Source: Stenotrophomonas rhizophila (GTDB taxonomy: Bacteria > Pseudomonadota > Gammaproteobacteria > Xanthomonadales > Xanthomonadaceae). Taken from it: a stretch of 64,000 bases of DNA. How positions within the stretch are numbered: position 1 is the stretch's first letter; every line of letters starts with the position of its first letter. Below the pieces are notes generated by a model. That model had not been told where the DNA came from. It saw nothing but the letters and a program-made list of their open reading frames with translations, and did no database searches. This document shows, in pieces, positions 1-9,181 of this stretch. The stretch lies in assembly GCF_003651185.1 (NCBI RefSeq), contig NZ_RCDC01000004.1:392541-456540 (forward strand), written 5' to 3'. The position numbers and the translations under genes are program-made.

Positions 1-545
1 CCGATCTGGACAACGCCGCCGCCAGCCAGCTGTTCAATGAAGTGGTGGGCTCGCTCGCGCCAGCCTTCAGCCTGTATACGAACGATCCCGGCAAGGGCAA
101 CCGCATCACCAAGCTGCAGCAGGATTCGCTCGGCTTTGCGCAGAGCCTGTCCGCTGCCGTCGAGCAGGGTTACCAATGGAAGTCCGACCGTGGCCTGGCC
201 ATCGTCAAGACCGCCATTGTCTCGATCGAGTACGACGCCAACACCCGCGAGCTGCTCAAGACCGTGCAGCGCGCCGATGCCCTGGCCGGCTCGCGTGGCA
301 ATTCCAACCTGCAGGCCAGTGTGGCCCAGGGCATCCAGTCGGCGGGCGAGAACGGCGGCGCGGCCGGCCTGGTCGGCGTGGGCATGGCCTCGGGCATGCT
401 CGGGGTCGGCGGCATGCAGCAGCCGGTTGCTCCGGCCGCGGATGATCCGGTCGCCAAGCTGAAGAAGGCCAAAGAGATGCTGGACCTCGGCCTGATCACC
501 CAGGACGACTACGACAAGCTCAAGGCCAAGGCGCTGGGGCTGTAA
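1..545 (+). CDS. SPFH/virion-core-like protein, C-terminal part (5' end outside window)
   Basis: The frame is open from base 3 to the TAA at 543-545, so the gene starts upstream. The visible 180 residues comprise a helical segment, a Gly/Ala/Met-rich linker (about residues 110-145 of the visible part) and a terminal short helical motif DDPVAKLKKAKEMLDLGLI-TQDDYDKLKAKAL typical of SHOCT oligomerisation tails. This layout matches the C-terminal end of bacterial SPFH (band-7) proteins of the virion-core type, which assemble on membranes. The next two genes follow closely on the same strand and probably belong to the same operon. The SPFH domain itself is not visible, so the family call rests on the tail and the neighbours. 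Confidence 0.6.
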   Translation, partial: DLDNAAASQLFNEVVGSLAPAFSLYTNDPGKGNRITKLQQDSLGFAQSLSAAVEQGYQWKSDRGLAIVKTAIVSIEYDANTRELLKTVQRADALAGSRGNSNLQASVAQGIQSAGENGGAAGLVGVGMASGMLGVGGMQQPVAPAADDPVAKLKKAKEMLDLGLITQDDYDKLKAKALGL

Positions 546-566
546 GACACCGAGCGCACCGACACC

Positions 567-1913
567 ATGTCCGACCCCAAGATTCCACCGCCGATCCCGG
601 CGGTTCCGCCGCCGTTGCCGCCTTCCCCGGTGGCCCCGGTCACTGGCCCGGGCTCGCCCCGGGAGGTGCCGCCGTTGCCGGGCAGTTTCCCGGTGGATCC
701 AGCCACCCTGCCCCAGCCCATCCGCGATGAGGTGCAGGCCCCGGATCCGGTCGCGCTGGACACCGCCGCGGCCGAGCTGAAGGACGGTCTCAACCGCTGC
801 CCGAAGTGCGGCTCCAGCGATATACGGCTCAAGCTGGGCACCGATGTGCTGGTCTGCCAGTTCTGCCGGCACGAATGGCACGGTGAGCGCGTTGAGGAGG
901 CCTTTGGCTTTGGTGAAGGCATCGGTGAGCTGCGCGGCACGGTCATCGCCTCGGGCGCACGCGACATCGAAGCCGATACCGCCAGCCTGATGAGTTTCAA
1001 GTGCACTGGCTGCGGTGCCGAAGTCACGATCAACACCGAAAGCACCATGACCGCACGCTGCCACTGGTGCCGCCATGTGTTCGGGGTCAACGAGCAGATC
1101 TCCAATGGCGCGGTGCCCGATGCGGTGCTGCCGTTCCATATCAGCAAGGACGATGCGGTCGCGCGGATCCGCCAGTTCGTGGACAAGCGCCGCCTGTTCG
1201 CACTGAAGGCGTTCAAGGATCAGTTCACGCCCGAGAATGTCTCCGGCGTCTACCTGCCCTACATGGTGGTGGACAGCAATGTCAGCGCCAGCGTATCGGG
1301 CAAGGGCGAGATCCAGACCCGGCAGTACACGCGCGGCACCGAGAAGAACAAGAAAACGTATTACGACGCCGACGTTTACCAGGTGGACCGCCAGGTGGAT
1401 TTCACCGTGGACGATCTCACCATGGAATCCTCGGCCGAGCGTGGCAACCTCGATACGCAGACCAACACCAACAACATCATCAACGCGATCCTGCCGTTCG
1501 ACACCAAGAACGCCCTGAAGTGGAACGCCTCCTATCTGGCCGGCTTCACCTCGGAAAAGCGCAACCTCGACGTGGAAAAGCTGCGCCCACGGCTGGAGGA
1601 CCAGCTGCTGTCGATCGCCCGCGCCCAGGTGGAAGGCTCGGTGCGCCGCTACGATCGTGGCGTGCGCTGGGAACGCGAGCGCGTGGATGTGCACGGCACG
1701 CGCTGGGTATCGATGTACCTGCCGGTGTGGCTGTACTCGTACCACCAGCCGGGCCGCAATGGCGGCATGCTGCACTACATCGCGGTGAATGGCCGCACCG
1801 GTGAAACCATGGGCAGCGTGCCGGTGCAGCAGTGGAAGCTGCTGCTGGCCGCGCTGACCACCGGCACCATCATTGAAGCCCTCGTTCTCTTCTTCCTGGT
1901 AGCTGCCTCATGA
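567..1913 (+). CDS. double zinc-ribbon membrane protein
   Basis: The 448-residue protein opens with a Pro-rich stretch of about 60 residues. Two zinc ribbons follow: CPKCGSSD...CQFC (near 75-100) and CTGCGAEV...CHWC (near 145-170). A long beta-rich middle region and one C-terminal hydrophobic helix near 425-446 complete it. Proteins of this build are usually annotated as TFIIB-type zinc-ribbon proteins and are often found beside SPFH genes. A role in recruiting or organising a membrane complex with the SPFH protein is inference. The start at 567 lies 21 bases after the preceding stop, and the stop overlaps the next start (ATGA), so the genes are probably translated together. Confidence 0.65.
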   Translation: MSDPKIPPPIPAVPPPLPPSPVAPVTGPGSPREVPPLPGSFPVDPATLPQPIRDEVQAPDPVALDTAAAELKDGLNRCPKCGSSDIRLKLGTDVLVCQFCRHEWHGERVEEAFGFGEGIGELRGTVIASGARDIEADTASLMSFKCTGCGAEVTINTESTMTARCHWCRHVFGVNEQISNGAVPDAVLPFHISKDDAVARIRQFVDKRRLFALKAFKDQFTPENVSGVYLPYMVVDSNVSASVSGKGEIQTRQYTRGTEKNKKTYYDADVYQVDRQVDFTVDDLTMESSAERGNLDTQTNTNNIINAILPFDTKNALKWNASYLAGFTSEKRNLDVEKLRPRLEDQLLSIARAQVEGSVRRYDRGVRWERERVDVHGTRWVSMYLPVWLYSYHQPGRNGGMLHYIAVNGRTGETMGSVPVQQWKLLLAALTTGTIIEALVLFFLVAAS

Positions 1914-2176
1914 GCGATGACAGTGGACTCTGGCTGCTTGCCGCCGGCCCCGCCGGTGCCACGGCGTTGTACTGGGCGTTGTACCGGTACTACCGCAACA
2001 CCGACAAATCGCATGCGTTCGAGCGTGATACCGCGATCGAGGCCAAGCCGGTGACCGGCGCGGACCGCAAGGTCGATACGGTGATCGGCACGCAGGAGCG
2101 ACGCATCCGCGGTGACAACGTGGCGGCGTATCGGACGCGGGTGCAGCGCGACAGGGACAGCGCGCCGCCATTGTGA
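1910..2176 (+). CDS. small single-pass membrane protein
   Basis: This 88-residue protein starts at an ATG that shares four bases with the stop of the zinc-ribbon gene. Residues 5-26 form one hydrophobic helix ending in Tyr/Arg, and the remainder is charged and probably cytoplasmic. No family was recognised. Overlap with the preceding gene and the shared membrane theme suggest it is the third member of the SPFH/zinc-ribbon unit. Coding potential is supported by the stop-start overlap and by GC-rich third positions. Confidence 0.6.
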   Translation: MSDDSGLWLLAAGPAGATALYWALYRYYRNTDKSHAFERDTAIEAKPVTGADRKVDTVIGTQERRIRGDNVAAYRTRVQRDRDSAPPL

Positions 2177-2246
2177 CGCGTCACGGACGCGGCTCGACGA
2201 ACCCGGGCGGTATCATGGGGCGTCAGTTTTCCGTAGGACGCCCACC

Positions 2247-3194
2247 ATGCGCACGCTTTATCCCGCGATCACACCCTTCCGCACCCATCAGGTGGCGGTC
2301 GATGACCTGCACACCTTGTTCGTCGAGGAGTGCGGCGCTGCGGACGGCATCCCGGTGGTGTTCCTGCATGGCGGGCCGGGTGCCGGCGTATCGCCCACCC
2401 ACCGGCGCTTCTTTGACCCGTCACGGTATCGCATTGTCCTGATCGATCAGCGCGGCAGCGGCCGCTCCACGCCGTTCGGTGAGCTGCGGGACAACACCAC
2501 CCAGCACCTGGTCGCCGACGTGGAGATCATCCGCGCGCGGCTGGGCATCGAGCGCTGGCTGGTGTTCGGCGGCTCCTGGGGCTCCACGCTGGCACTCGCC
2601 TACGCCCAGGCCCATCCGGAACGTGCCACCGGCCTCATTCTTCGAGGGGTCTATCTGGGCCGTGCCGAAGAGAATCGCTGGTTTGCCGAAGCCGATGGCG
2701 GTGCGCGCTGGGTGTTCCCGGAGCGCTGGGCGGCCTACGAGGCGCATATCCCTGAAGACGAACGCGGCGACATGATCGCCGCATACTGGCGTCGCCTGGA
2801 CAGTCCGGACCAAGCGACCCGCATCGCCGCCGCGCAGGCCTGGCTGGGGTGGGAAGATCACGCTGCCACGCTGGAACACGACGTCGACGCGGTGTCCGGT
2901 GACGATCCGCTGCACACCCTGGCCAAGGCGCGCATCGAAGCGCATTACTTCCGCAACCATGCCTTCCTCGATCATGCGCAGCTGCTTCGCGATATCGACC
3001 GCATCCGGCATCTGCCGGGCGTGATCGTGCAGGGCCGCTACGACATCATCTGCCCGGCCCGCAGTGCGTGGGACCTGGCCTGTGCCTGGCCCGAGGCCTC
3101 GCTGCAGATGGTGGTGTCCGGTCACAGCGCAACGGAACCGGCGACCGCCGATGCCCTGGTGCGCGCGACGGATGCCTTCGCGGACGCGCAGTAA
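2247..3194 (+). CDS. pip: proline iminopeptidase
   Basis: This 315-residue alpha/beta hydrolase of peptidase family S33 releases N-terminal proline from peptides in the cytoplasm. The oxyanion motif HGGPGAG is at 41-47 and the nucleophile elbow GGSWGS places Ser110 as catalytic. Asp266 (in GRYDIICP) and His293 (in SGHS) complete the triad. Length is normal for the family. The frame runs open from 2112, but the ATG at 2247 follows a TAGGACG ribosome-binding-like sequence and starts with the family's usual N-terminus (MRTLYPAI), so the longer version is rejected. The next gene begins nine bases after the stop. Confidence 0.93.
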   Translation: MRTLYPAITPFRTHQVAVDDLHTLFVEECGAADGIPVVFLHGGPGAGVSPTHRRFFDPSRYRIVLIDQRGSGRSTPFGELRDNTTQHLVADVEIIRARLGIERWLVFGGSWGSTLALAYAQAHPERATGLILRGVYLGRAEENRWFAEADGGARWVFPERWAAYEAHIPEDERGDMIAAYWRRLDSPDQATRIAAAQAWLGWEDHAATLEHDVDAVSGDDPLHTLAKARIEAHYFRNHAFLDHAQLLRDIDRIRHLPGVIVQGRYDIICPARSAWDLACAWPEASLQMVVSGHSATEPATADALVRATDAFADAQ

Positions 3195-3203
3195 GGAGTC
3201 GTC

Positions 3204-3956
3204 GTGGATTCGATCTACCTGGTGGTGGCGTTGGGCGCCATCGTGGCGGGCTTTGTGCAGGGGCTGTCGGGCTTCGCGTTCGGGCTGGTGGCGCTCTCCT
3301 TCTGGGCGTGGGTGCTGGCTCCCAGGCTGGCGGCCACCCTCTCGGTGTTCGGTGCCCTGACCGGCCAACTGCTGGCGGCGTTCACCGTGCGCCGCGGCTT
3401 CAATCTGAAGACCCTGCTGCCTTTCGTGCTGGGCGGGCTGGCCGGGATTCCGCTGGGCGTCTACCTGCTGCCCCTGCTCGACATGCACTGGCTCAAGGCG
3501 ATCCTGGGCACCTTGCTGGTGCTGTGGTGCCCGGCGATGCTGCTGTCACGTCAGCTGCCGCGTATCTCGGCGGGCGGGCGCGCGGCCGATGGTGTGGTGG
3601 GATTTGCCGGCGGCATCATGGGCGGTCTTGGAGGATTCACCGGCACCCTGCCGACGCTGTGGTGCACGCTGCGCGGTTATGAGCGTGACGTGCAGCGCTC
3701 CGTGGTCCAGAACTTCAACCTGTCCATGCTGCTGGTGACCATGGGCACCTATGTCGGCACCGGCATCGTCACCCGCGAAATGCTGCCGATGTTTGCCATC
3801 GTGGCGCCAGCCATGTTGATCCCGACCCTGCTCGGCACCCGCCTGTACATCGGCATCAGCGACCTGCGGTTCCGGCAGATCGTGCTCAGCCTGCTCACCG
3901 TGTCCGGGATCGCGTTGCTGGCCTCGTCGTTGCCGGCGCTGCTGGGCTGGCGCTGA
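3204..3956 (+). CDS. TauE/SafE-type sulfite/anion exporter family membrane protein
   Basis: The 250-residue protein is almost entirely hydrophobic, with about eight predicted membrane helices and the duplicated Gly-rich segments GFVQGLSGFAFGL and GFAGGIMGGLGGFTGT that mark TauE/SafE (DUF81) carriers. Family members export sulfite, sulfoacetate or other small organic anions; the substrate here is unknown. It starts with GTG at 3204, because the AAGGAG just after the pip stop is correctly spaced for that codon. Its 3' end overlaps the end of the convergent serine hydrolase gene by 62 bases. Confidence 0.85.
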   Translation: MDSIYLVVALGAIVAGFVQGLSGFAFGLVALSFWAWVLAPRLAATLSVFGALTGQLLAAFTVRRGFNLKTLLPFVLGGLAGIPLGVYLLPLLDMHWLKAILGTLLVLWCPAMLLSRQLPRISAGGRAADGVVGFAGGIMGGLGGFTGTLPTLWCTLRGYERDVQRSVVQNFNLSMLLVTMGTYVGTGIVTREMLPMFAIVAPAMLIPTLLGTRLYIGISDLRFRQIVLSLLTVSGIALLASSLPALLGWR

Positions 3957-5361
3957 GGCCGCGCTGCGGCAGCGGCAGACGGTTGCCGACGAAGTTGACC
4001 ACGTTCTCCATCGCATCGGGATCGACATTGCTCAGCCCGATCACCACGTAGCCGTTGCTGGGCAGCACGATGAGCGCGGCATTCGCACCGGGCGCCCCAC
4101 CCTCGTGGCCATACTGGCGCTGCTCTCCCTCACCGCTCACCATGAAGCCGTAGCCGTACCAGCCCTTGGTATTCTGCGGTGAGGTGGCCGCGTCCAATGC
4201 CGCGGCCGGGATCAGCCGGCCACTGCGCAACGCCTCGGCGAACCGGAGCAGATCCTGGGCGGTGCTGTAACCGCCGCCCGCCGATGTACCGCGCAACGGC
4301 AGGCTCTTGGTCTCGCGCACCCAATGGCCCTCGCTCAGCGTGTAGGGCACCGCGCGGCCTGGCACCAGGGTCGCCTCGGGCGCCGCTCCCGTGGAAGTCA
4401 TGCCCGCCGGCGCAAAGATGTGCTGTTCGACGTAGGCATCGTAAGACTGTCCCGATGCCGCCTCGATGATCGAGCCAAGCAGGATGTAGCCGTAGTTGGA
4501 ATACTGGTCCTGGGTGCCGGGTTTGAAGGCCGGGGCCGCAGCGCCATAGACGGGCCAATAGTCGGCCAGCGTTTTGAGCGATGTCTTCCGCGCCTCGAAT
4601 GCCTCGTCGAAGATCTCTCCAAGGCCGCTGGTGTGGTTGAGCAGCTGCCGGATCGTGACACCGGTGGCGACGGCCGGATTGGGGTAATGCTTCAGATGCT
4701 GGGCAATCCTATCGTCCAGTGTCAGCTTGCCCGCCTCGGCCAACTGCAGGATCGCCACCGCGGTGAACATCTTGTTCAACGAGGCGAGCCTGAATGTCGT
4801 GGTGCTATCCACCGGAATACCCTGCTCCCGGTCGGCCAGCCCGCCCTGCCACGCCATCAGCACCTTGCCGTCCTGCGCCAGCAGAAAGGTGCCGGAGAGC
4901 TTGTCCTGTGCTGCCAGCGCATCCAGACGGGCAGGGCTCTGCGCGATGAGCGCGGGCATCTCAAGCCGCGCGGGCCGGAAGGCGACGGGTATCTCCACGC
5001 CTTCCAGCTGCAAGGTCTTGAGCCGCGGTCTGTTGGCAGGATCGATGGCCACGGTGATCAGCACCCCGCGATCGCTGGTTGTGCCGCGCACGATGGCCGC
5101 GACGGTATCGGGTGTCTCCACGGTTCTGGTCAGCACCTCGAACGGGCCGAAGGTCTCGCGGATATCCAGATACCGCTGCGCGGTGTGGTCGATGCCGTAG
5201 GTCGACAGCACGGTCCGCAGTGTGTCGGGATCGCCGACGTTGTAGGCCGCGAGCCAACGATTGAAGATCTGTTGGGCCGAAACAGGGGCCGCCGGTGTGG
5301 CGGCCCAGACGCTGGCGCTGACGAACAGCAGCGCAAAGGTGAGCAATCTGATCAACACCAT
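3895..5361 (-). CDS. secreted serine hydrolase, beta-lactamase/esterase (class C-like) family
   Basis: The 488-residue protein has a signal peptide at 1-21 (ends SVWA|ATPA). An alpha/beta accessory domain of about 130 residues precedes a class C beta-lactamase-like domain. Active-site motifs are Ser194-x-x-Lys197 (SLNK), Tyr287-Ser-Asn289 (YSN) and HEGG in place of the KTG box. The family includes esterases, D-aminopeptidases and beta-lactamase homologues, and the substrate cannot be assigned. The ATG at 5361 is preferred to an in-frame one at 5445 because a GGGAGG box sits just upstream and the signal peptide begins there. The last 20 residues are low-complexity (ATTRPATRSRTR) and overlap the convergent exporter gene. 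Confidence 0.85.
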   Translation of the reverse strand: MVLIRLLTFALLFVSASVWAATPAAPVSAQQIFNRWLAAYNVGDPDTLRTVLSTYGIDHTAQRYLDIRETFGPFEVLTRTVETPDTVAAIVRGTTSDRGVLITVAIDPANRPRLKTLQLEGVEIPVAFRPARLEMPALIAQSPARLDALAAQDKLSGTFLLAQDGKVLMAWQGGLADREQGIPVDSTTTFRLASLNKMFTAVAILQLAEAGKLTLDDRIAQHLKHYPNPAVATGVTIRQLLNHTSGLGEIFDEAFEARKTSLKTLADYWPVYGAAAPAFKPGTQDQYSNYGYILLGSIIEAASGQSYDAYVEQHIFAPAGMTSTGAAPEATLVPGRAVPYTLSEGHWVRETKSLPLRGTSAGGGYSTAQDLLRFAEALRSGRLIPAAALDAATSPQNTKGWYGYGFMVSGEGEQRQYGHEGGAPGANAALIVLPSNGYVVIGLSNVDPDAMENVVNFVGNRLPLPQRGLSASPAAPATTRPATRSRTR

Positions 5362-5505
5362 CCGGTCCTCCCGTGCACGGGGCTTCGGCCCGGCCGTGAG
5401 ATGGATTATGCATGCGCTCCTCAACCGCGCTGCATGCGCATCCACAGGGCAGCCCTGCCGATCCAGACGCTGCTCACCTGCTGGTGCTTTGCGTACTGCC
5501 GCTGC

Positions 5506-8500
5506 TTACCAGCGTGCGTTGAGGCCCAGCTGCGCACTCACACTGCGATACCCAGCATCGCCACGCTGCAGGCCGAGGTCGCCCCACGCCGACCAGCGCG
5601 TCCCCAACTGCAGCATCGCACCGCCGCGCACTTCGTAACGGTTCTTCGGCACCGCACCCTCGATCAGCGCATCGTCCATCCAGATCCGGTTTCCGCCACC
5701 CTCGTGAAGCCAGTGCGCAGCAACGAACGGCTGCACGCGGCGCTCCTCGGTGCGCACGTCACCACTCAGGCGCACGCCCAATCGAGAGGAAAGCCCCCCC
5801 GCGGCACCGACGGCGACCTGGGTGCCGTTGTGTTCGGTGATCCGGTCGGCACGATAGTCGGTGTAGGTGAGCTGCAGCTGCGGCTGCACCATCAGTTGGG
5901 TCCCGCTGCGCATCCGCATGGCCCACGCGTAGCCGGTCTCAACCGAGGCGGCCTGCGTCTGCGCGTCCTGACGCTCCTTCGCCAGACCGATGCCCTGCAC
6001 GGTGTTGCGGTAGCGGCCATGCTGGACCCAGCCATCGGCATACGCGCCCGTTCCTTCGCCCGGACGCTGCAGCCACGTCGCATAGATGCCCAGCGCACCG
6101 CCCTTTACCGTGCCCGTCGCCGCATAACCGCTCAGCCGCGAACGCACGTCGGTCGAGGCCTGCCCGGCCGCCAGCAGCACACCGGCGCTGCCCTGGCTGG
6201 CCCCGCCCCAATGCAACACATCCAGGCCGCCCATCAGCACCGTTGCACGGCCTGTCAGTGCCAGCTGCCCGGCGACGTCCTGCCGGGTCTGGCTGCTGCT
6301 GACACGCAGCCAACCGGCACCGCGCACCTCGCCCATGCCGTCAGCACCATTACGGTCCTGCAGCCGATGCTGGAACAGGGACACGGCGGCCGCCTGGTTG
6401 GCCAGATAGGCCCCCGCTTCGGGCCGCACGATCTGCGGCGGCGGCGGGCGATCGCAGGCGGTGTCGCCTTCCGCGGCTTCGCAGGGATCCGGCGGTACGA
6501 TGCCGCAGCCGGGGCCAGTGGGGTCGGCCTCACACGGTTCCGGCGGCGGTACGATGCCGCAGCCAGGGCCGGCGGGGTCGGCCTCACACGGTTCCGGCGG
6601 CGGTACGATGACGCAGCCGGGGCCGGTCGGGTCGGCCTCACACGGTTCCGGCGTCGGTACGATGACGCAGCCTGGGCCAGTGGGGTCGAGATCGCACGGT
6701 TCCGGCGGCGGCACGATGACACAGCCTGGGCCAGTGGGGTCGAGATCGCACGGGTCCGGCGGCGGTACGGTGACGCAGCCGGGGCCAGTCGGGTCGAGAT
6801 CGCACGGGTCCGGCGGGGTCGGGGTCAGCGCAGAGCGCAGGTACCAACCCCCATCGCCGGGCGTGGTGACGCCGCCCTTGTGCAGGAAATAGTCATAGCT
6901 GCCTGCCACGGCCCGCCCGTTCAAGGTGTAAGCCGCATCGGACCGGCCATCGACCTGGATCAGCTGGATGCCGTTGCTCGTCTGCGCGCCCAGGCCGTGC
7001 ACATTGTTGACCTGGATGCCCGCGCTGCCGCGGGTGTCGCCGCGCACGTGCAGGAAGTCGATCAGCGAGGTGTCATCGCCCAGCGCGCCGTTGAAGATCA
7101 GCAGCGCATTGTTCGCCTCGACGTCGCCGGACACGGTGAGCCGGTTGAAGCTCGTGCTGCCCGCTGCCGACAGGGCCAGGGTGCTGTCCTGCAGGTTCAG
7201 CTGGCCGACGCTGGCGTCCCCCGTGAGGGTCCAGCGGCTGTTGTCGGACAGCGCCACCTGGTTGACCGCGGTAGTGGCGCCCACCCAGTGCGAACGGCCG
7301 TTGAGGCGTACGCGGATGTCGGCCAGTACCGGTACGCCGGCGGCAATGTCCTCCGGGGTGATTGCGATGTCGCCCTGCGCGTAGACATCCTGGTCCAGGT
7401 GGAGCTCGAACGGGCTCGAGAAAGCAGCATCCACATCCATCAACGTCCCATTGCCGCCGATCAGCTGGGCGCCGTTGCGTGCTGCCACCTCACGCGCGGT
7501 ACGCACCCACAATGCAGCATGGCGCTCACTGATCAGCGAGCCGCCATCGATATCCAGCCGGCCGTTGGCATTGACCACGCCTGCATAGGCCTCCAGGCCC
7601 TGGGTGCGCACGTGCGTGTCGCGCAGCGTCAGCTCCCCCGGGCCACCGCTGAGCACGCCGTAGCCCTTGGCGCCAGTGGTCAGCAGGGTGCTGTCGCGCA
7701 GATGCACGATGCCGCCAAGACGTGCGACCGCACCAATGCTGCCTGCGCCGGTGGTGGTGACGTCGACGCCATCGGCTTCGAAGAGCGGCTGCCGCCCACC
7801 CGTGTCGTAGGACGCATACAGACCATGCGCCGAGGCGCCACCGGTGTGCATCGTCAACCCATCCAGCGTTGCAACGCCTTGGCGATTGTCGATGCCCACC
7901 CCACCATCGCCGCTGGTGGTGATGCTGCCGCGAAGCATGGTCAAAGCAGACGCTCTGGGCATCCAGATGCCGCTGCGCCGGTTTGCGGTGATCTCCACAT
8001 CGCTCAGCCGCACATCGCTGCCGTCGCCGTTGATGTTGATCCCGTAGCCCCCGGCCGTGATCGTCGTCCCGATGATGTCGGCCCGGCTGTTCGCCCTGAG
8101 GTAAACACCATCGCCACGCTCGTGGTCCGAGCGCAGTGCACTGTTCTCGATGCGCAAGGTGCCACCGCTGAGTTCAACGCCCATGGCGTATTCGCCGGCG
8201 ACGTGGAGATCGGAATTGATCAGCGACAGCGTAGCGCCCCCCGCCACCCGCGCCCCGGCGCTGCCATCGGCTGCGGTGCTGACCTGCACGTTGTCGCCCT
8301 CGATGCGTCCACCATTGAGCGCATACAGGCCGTCAGAGTAGCTGGCACCGGTCTGGATCCGTGCATCGCGCAGCGTCACCACCGCGTTGTCTGCCATCAC
8401 GGCGTGGGACCGGTCACCGCTGGTCTGGATCCGGCCTCCCACCATCTCCACCTGCGCAGTGCCGGTGGCCACCAGCCCGTGCGACCCGCTACCGGTGGTT

Positions 8501-8979
8501 TCCAGCGTCGCATTGCCCATCACCAGCGTGCCCGAATCGACCTGCGCCGCCGTGCTGCCCCGGCCACTCGTGGCGACCCTGGTGCCCTGTCCGCCAGCAT
8601 CGGCCTGCAGCTCGATGCGGCCGCCCGTGGCGACAGAAAGCCCAACCGCACTGGCCCCCGAGGTGGTGATGTCGCCCGCAGCGAAGATGAGCGTGCCAGC
8701 ACTTTCGGCGCGGGCGGCGGCCGTATTGGCACCGCTGGCGGTAAGCGATACGGGCCCGCCGGAGCCGATACTGCCGCCATTGAGCGCATGGAAGACATAC
8801 CCGGCGGCTCCGTCATCGGCGGACGCATAGCTGCCCGAGATGACGTCGAGCGGGTGACCATCGGCGACGACCGGCCCCAGGCTCTGGGCCAGGACGGGCC
8901 CGCTGCACGCGCAGGTCGCGGCAATGGCGAGCGAAAGCGGGCGCAGACGGTTCAGGCGACTGAGGGTGCGAGTGGTCAT
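5506..8979 (-). CDS. classical (type Va) autotransporter with beta-helix passenger
   Basis: The 1157-residue protein starts with a signal peptide (cleavage near 31, GPVLAQS). A passenger of about 750 residues rich in short beta-helix turns follows (many GG-x-I/L and SGG/TGG repeats, as in pertactin/AIDA-like and polymorphic outer membrane passengers). Then come a Pro/Cys tandem-repeat linker and a C-terminal beta-barrel of about 270 residues ending in the aromatic LGLNARW. It should cross the outer membrane by type V secretion and be surface exposed. An in-frame upstream extension to 9519 is rejected because the signal peptide begins at 8979. Function beyond adhesion or surface display cannot be read. 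Confidence 0.88.
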   Translation of the reverse strand: MTTRTLSRLNRLRPLSLAIAATCACSGPVLAQSLGPVVADGHPLDVISGSYASADDGAAGYVFHALNGGSIGSGGPVSLTASGANTAAARAESAGTLIFAAGDITTSGASAVGLSVATGGRIELQADAGGQGTRVATSGRGSTAAQVDSGTLVMGNATLETTGSGSHGLVATGTAQVEMVGGRIQTSGDRSHAVMADNAVVTLRDARIQTGASYSDGLYALNGGRIEGDNVQVSTAADGSAGARVAGGATLSLINSDLHVAGEYAMGVELSGGTLRIENSALRSDHERGDGVYLRANSRADIIGTTITAGGYGININGDGSDVRLSDVEITANRRSGIWMPRASALTMLRGSITTSGDGGVGIDNRQGVATLDGLTMHTGGASAHGLYASYDTGGRQPLFEADGVDVTTTGAGSIGAVARLGGIVHLRDSTLLTTGAKGYGVLSGGPGELTLRDTHVRTQGLEAYAGVVNANGRLDIDGGSLISERHAALWVRTAREVAARNGAQLIGGNGTLMDVDAAFSSPFELHLDQDVYAQGDIAITPEDIAAGVPVLADIRVRLNGRSHWVGATTAVNQVALSDNSRWTLTGDASVGQLNLQDSTLALSAAGSTSFNRLTVSGDVEANNALLIFNGALGDDTSLIDFLHVRGDTRGSAGIQVNNVHGLGAQTSNGIQLIQVDGRSDAAYTLNGRAVAGSYDYFLHKGGVTTPGDGGWYLRSALTPTPPDPCDLDPTGPGCVTVPPPDPCDLDPTGPGCVIVPPPEPCDLDPTGPGCVIVPTPEPCEADPTGPGCVIVPPPEPCEADPAGPGCGIVPPPEPCEADPTGPGCGIVPPDPCEAAEGDTACDRPPPPQIVRPEAGAYLANQAAAVSLFQHRLQDRNGADGMGEVRGAGWLRVSSSQTRQDVAGQLALTGRATVLMGGLDVLHWGGASQGSAGVLLAAGQASTDVRSRLSGYAATGTVKGGALGIYATWLQRPGEGTGAYADGWVQHGRYRNTVQGIGLAKERQDAQTQAASVETGYAWAMRMRSGTQLMVQPQLQLTYTDYRADRITEHNGTQVAVGAAGGLSSRLGVRLSGDVRTEERRVQPFVAAHWLHEGGGNRIWMDDALIEGAVPKNRYEVRGGAMLQLGTRWSAWGDLGLQRGDAGYRSVSAQLGLNARW
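6481..6826 (-). repeat. 54-bp tandem repeats coding a Cys/Pro linker
   Basis: Six full copies plus one degenerate copy of an 18-residue unit, PPDPCDLDPTGPGCVIVP and variants, lie between the passenger and the barrel of the autotransporter. Each full unit contains two cysteines. Variants alternate between CDLDP and CEADP, showing duplication followed by drift. Cysteine pairs are uncommon in autotransporter passengers, which must stay unfolded in the periplasm. Confidence 0.9.
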
Positions 8980-9181
8980 GTCGGGATAGCCGGTCGTTAT
9001 GAAGCCGACGACTTTAGGAGCGCTGCCCTCTTGAAGATATGCAATTAGTTGTAATGTCACAGACGCCGGCATGTCCTTAACGCGACGATATCCGCCCAGA
9101 TCGCGAGAGACGCGGTGCCATACACGGCTTACGCTTGCCCCGTCGATGCCCATGGCTCCATCCGCTCCTGATCCTGCCCCC

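Noticed and set aside
6481..6826. Regular repeats resembling a CRISPR array
   Set aside because: Copies are contiguous 54-base units in frame with the autotransporter, without unique spacers.
4324..9048. Very long open frame on the plus strand opposite the serine hydrolase and autotransporter
   Set aside because: It is antisense to two well-supported genes; its translation is Arg/His/Gly-rich with no domain, an effect of high GC.
9071..9181. Longer N-terminus for the Fsr-like carrier
   Set aside because: The extension is Arg-rich, overlaps the likely autotransporter promoter region and lacks a ribosome site.
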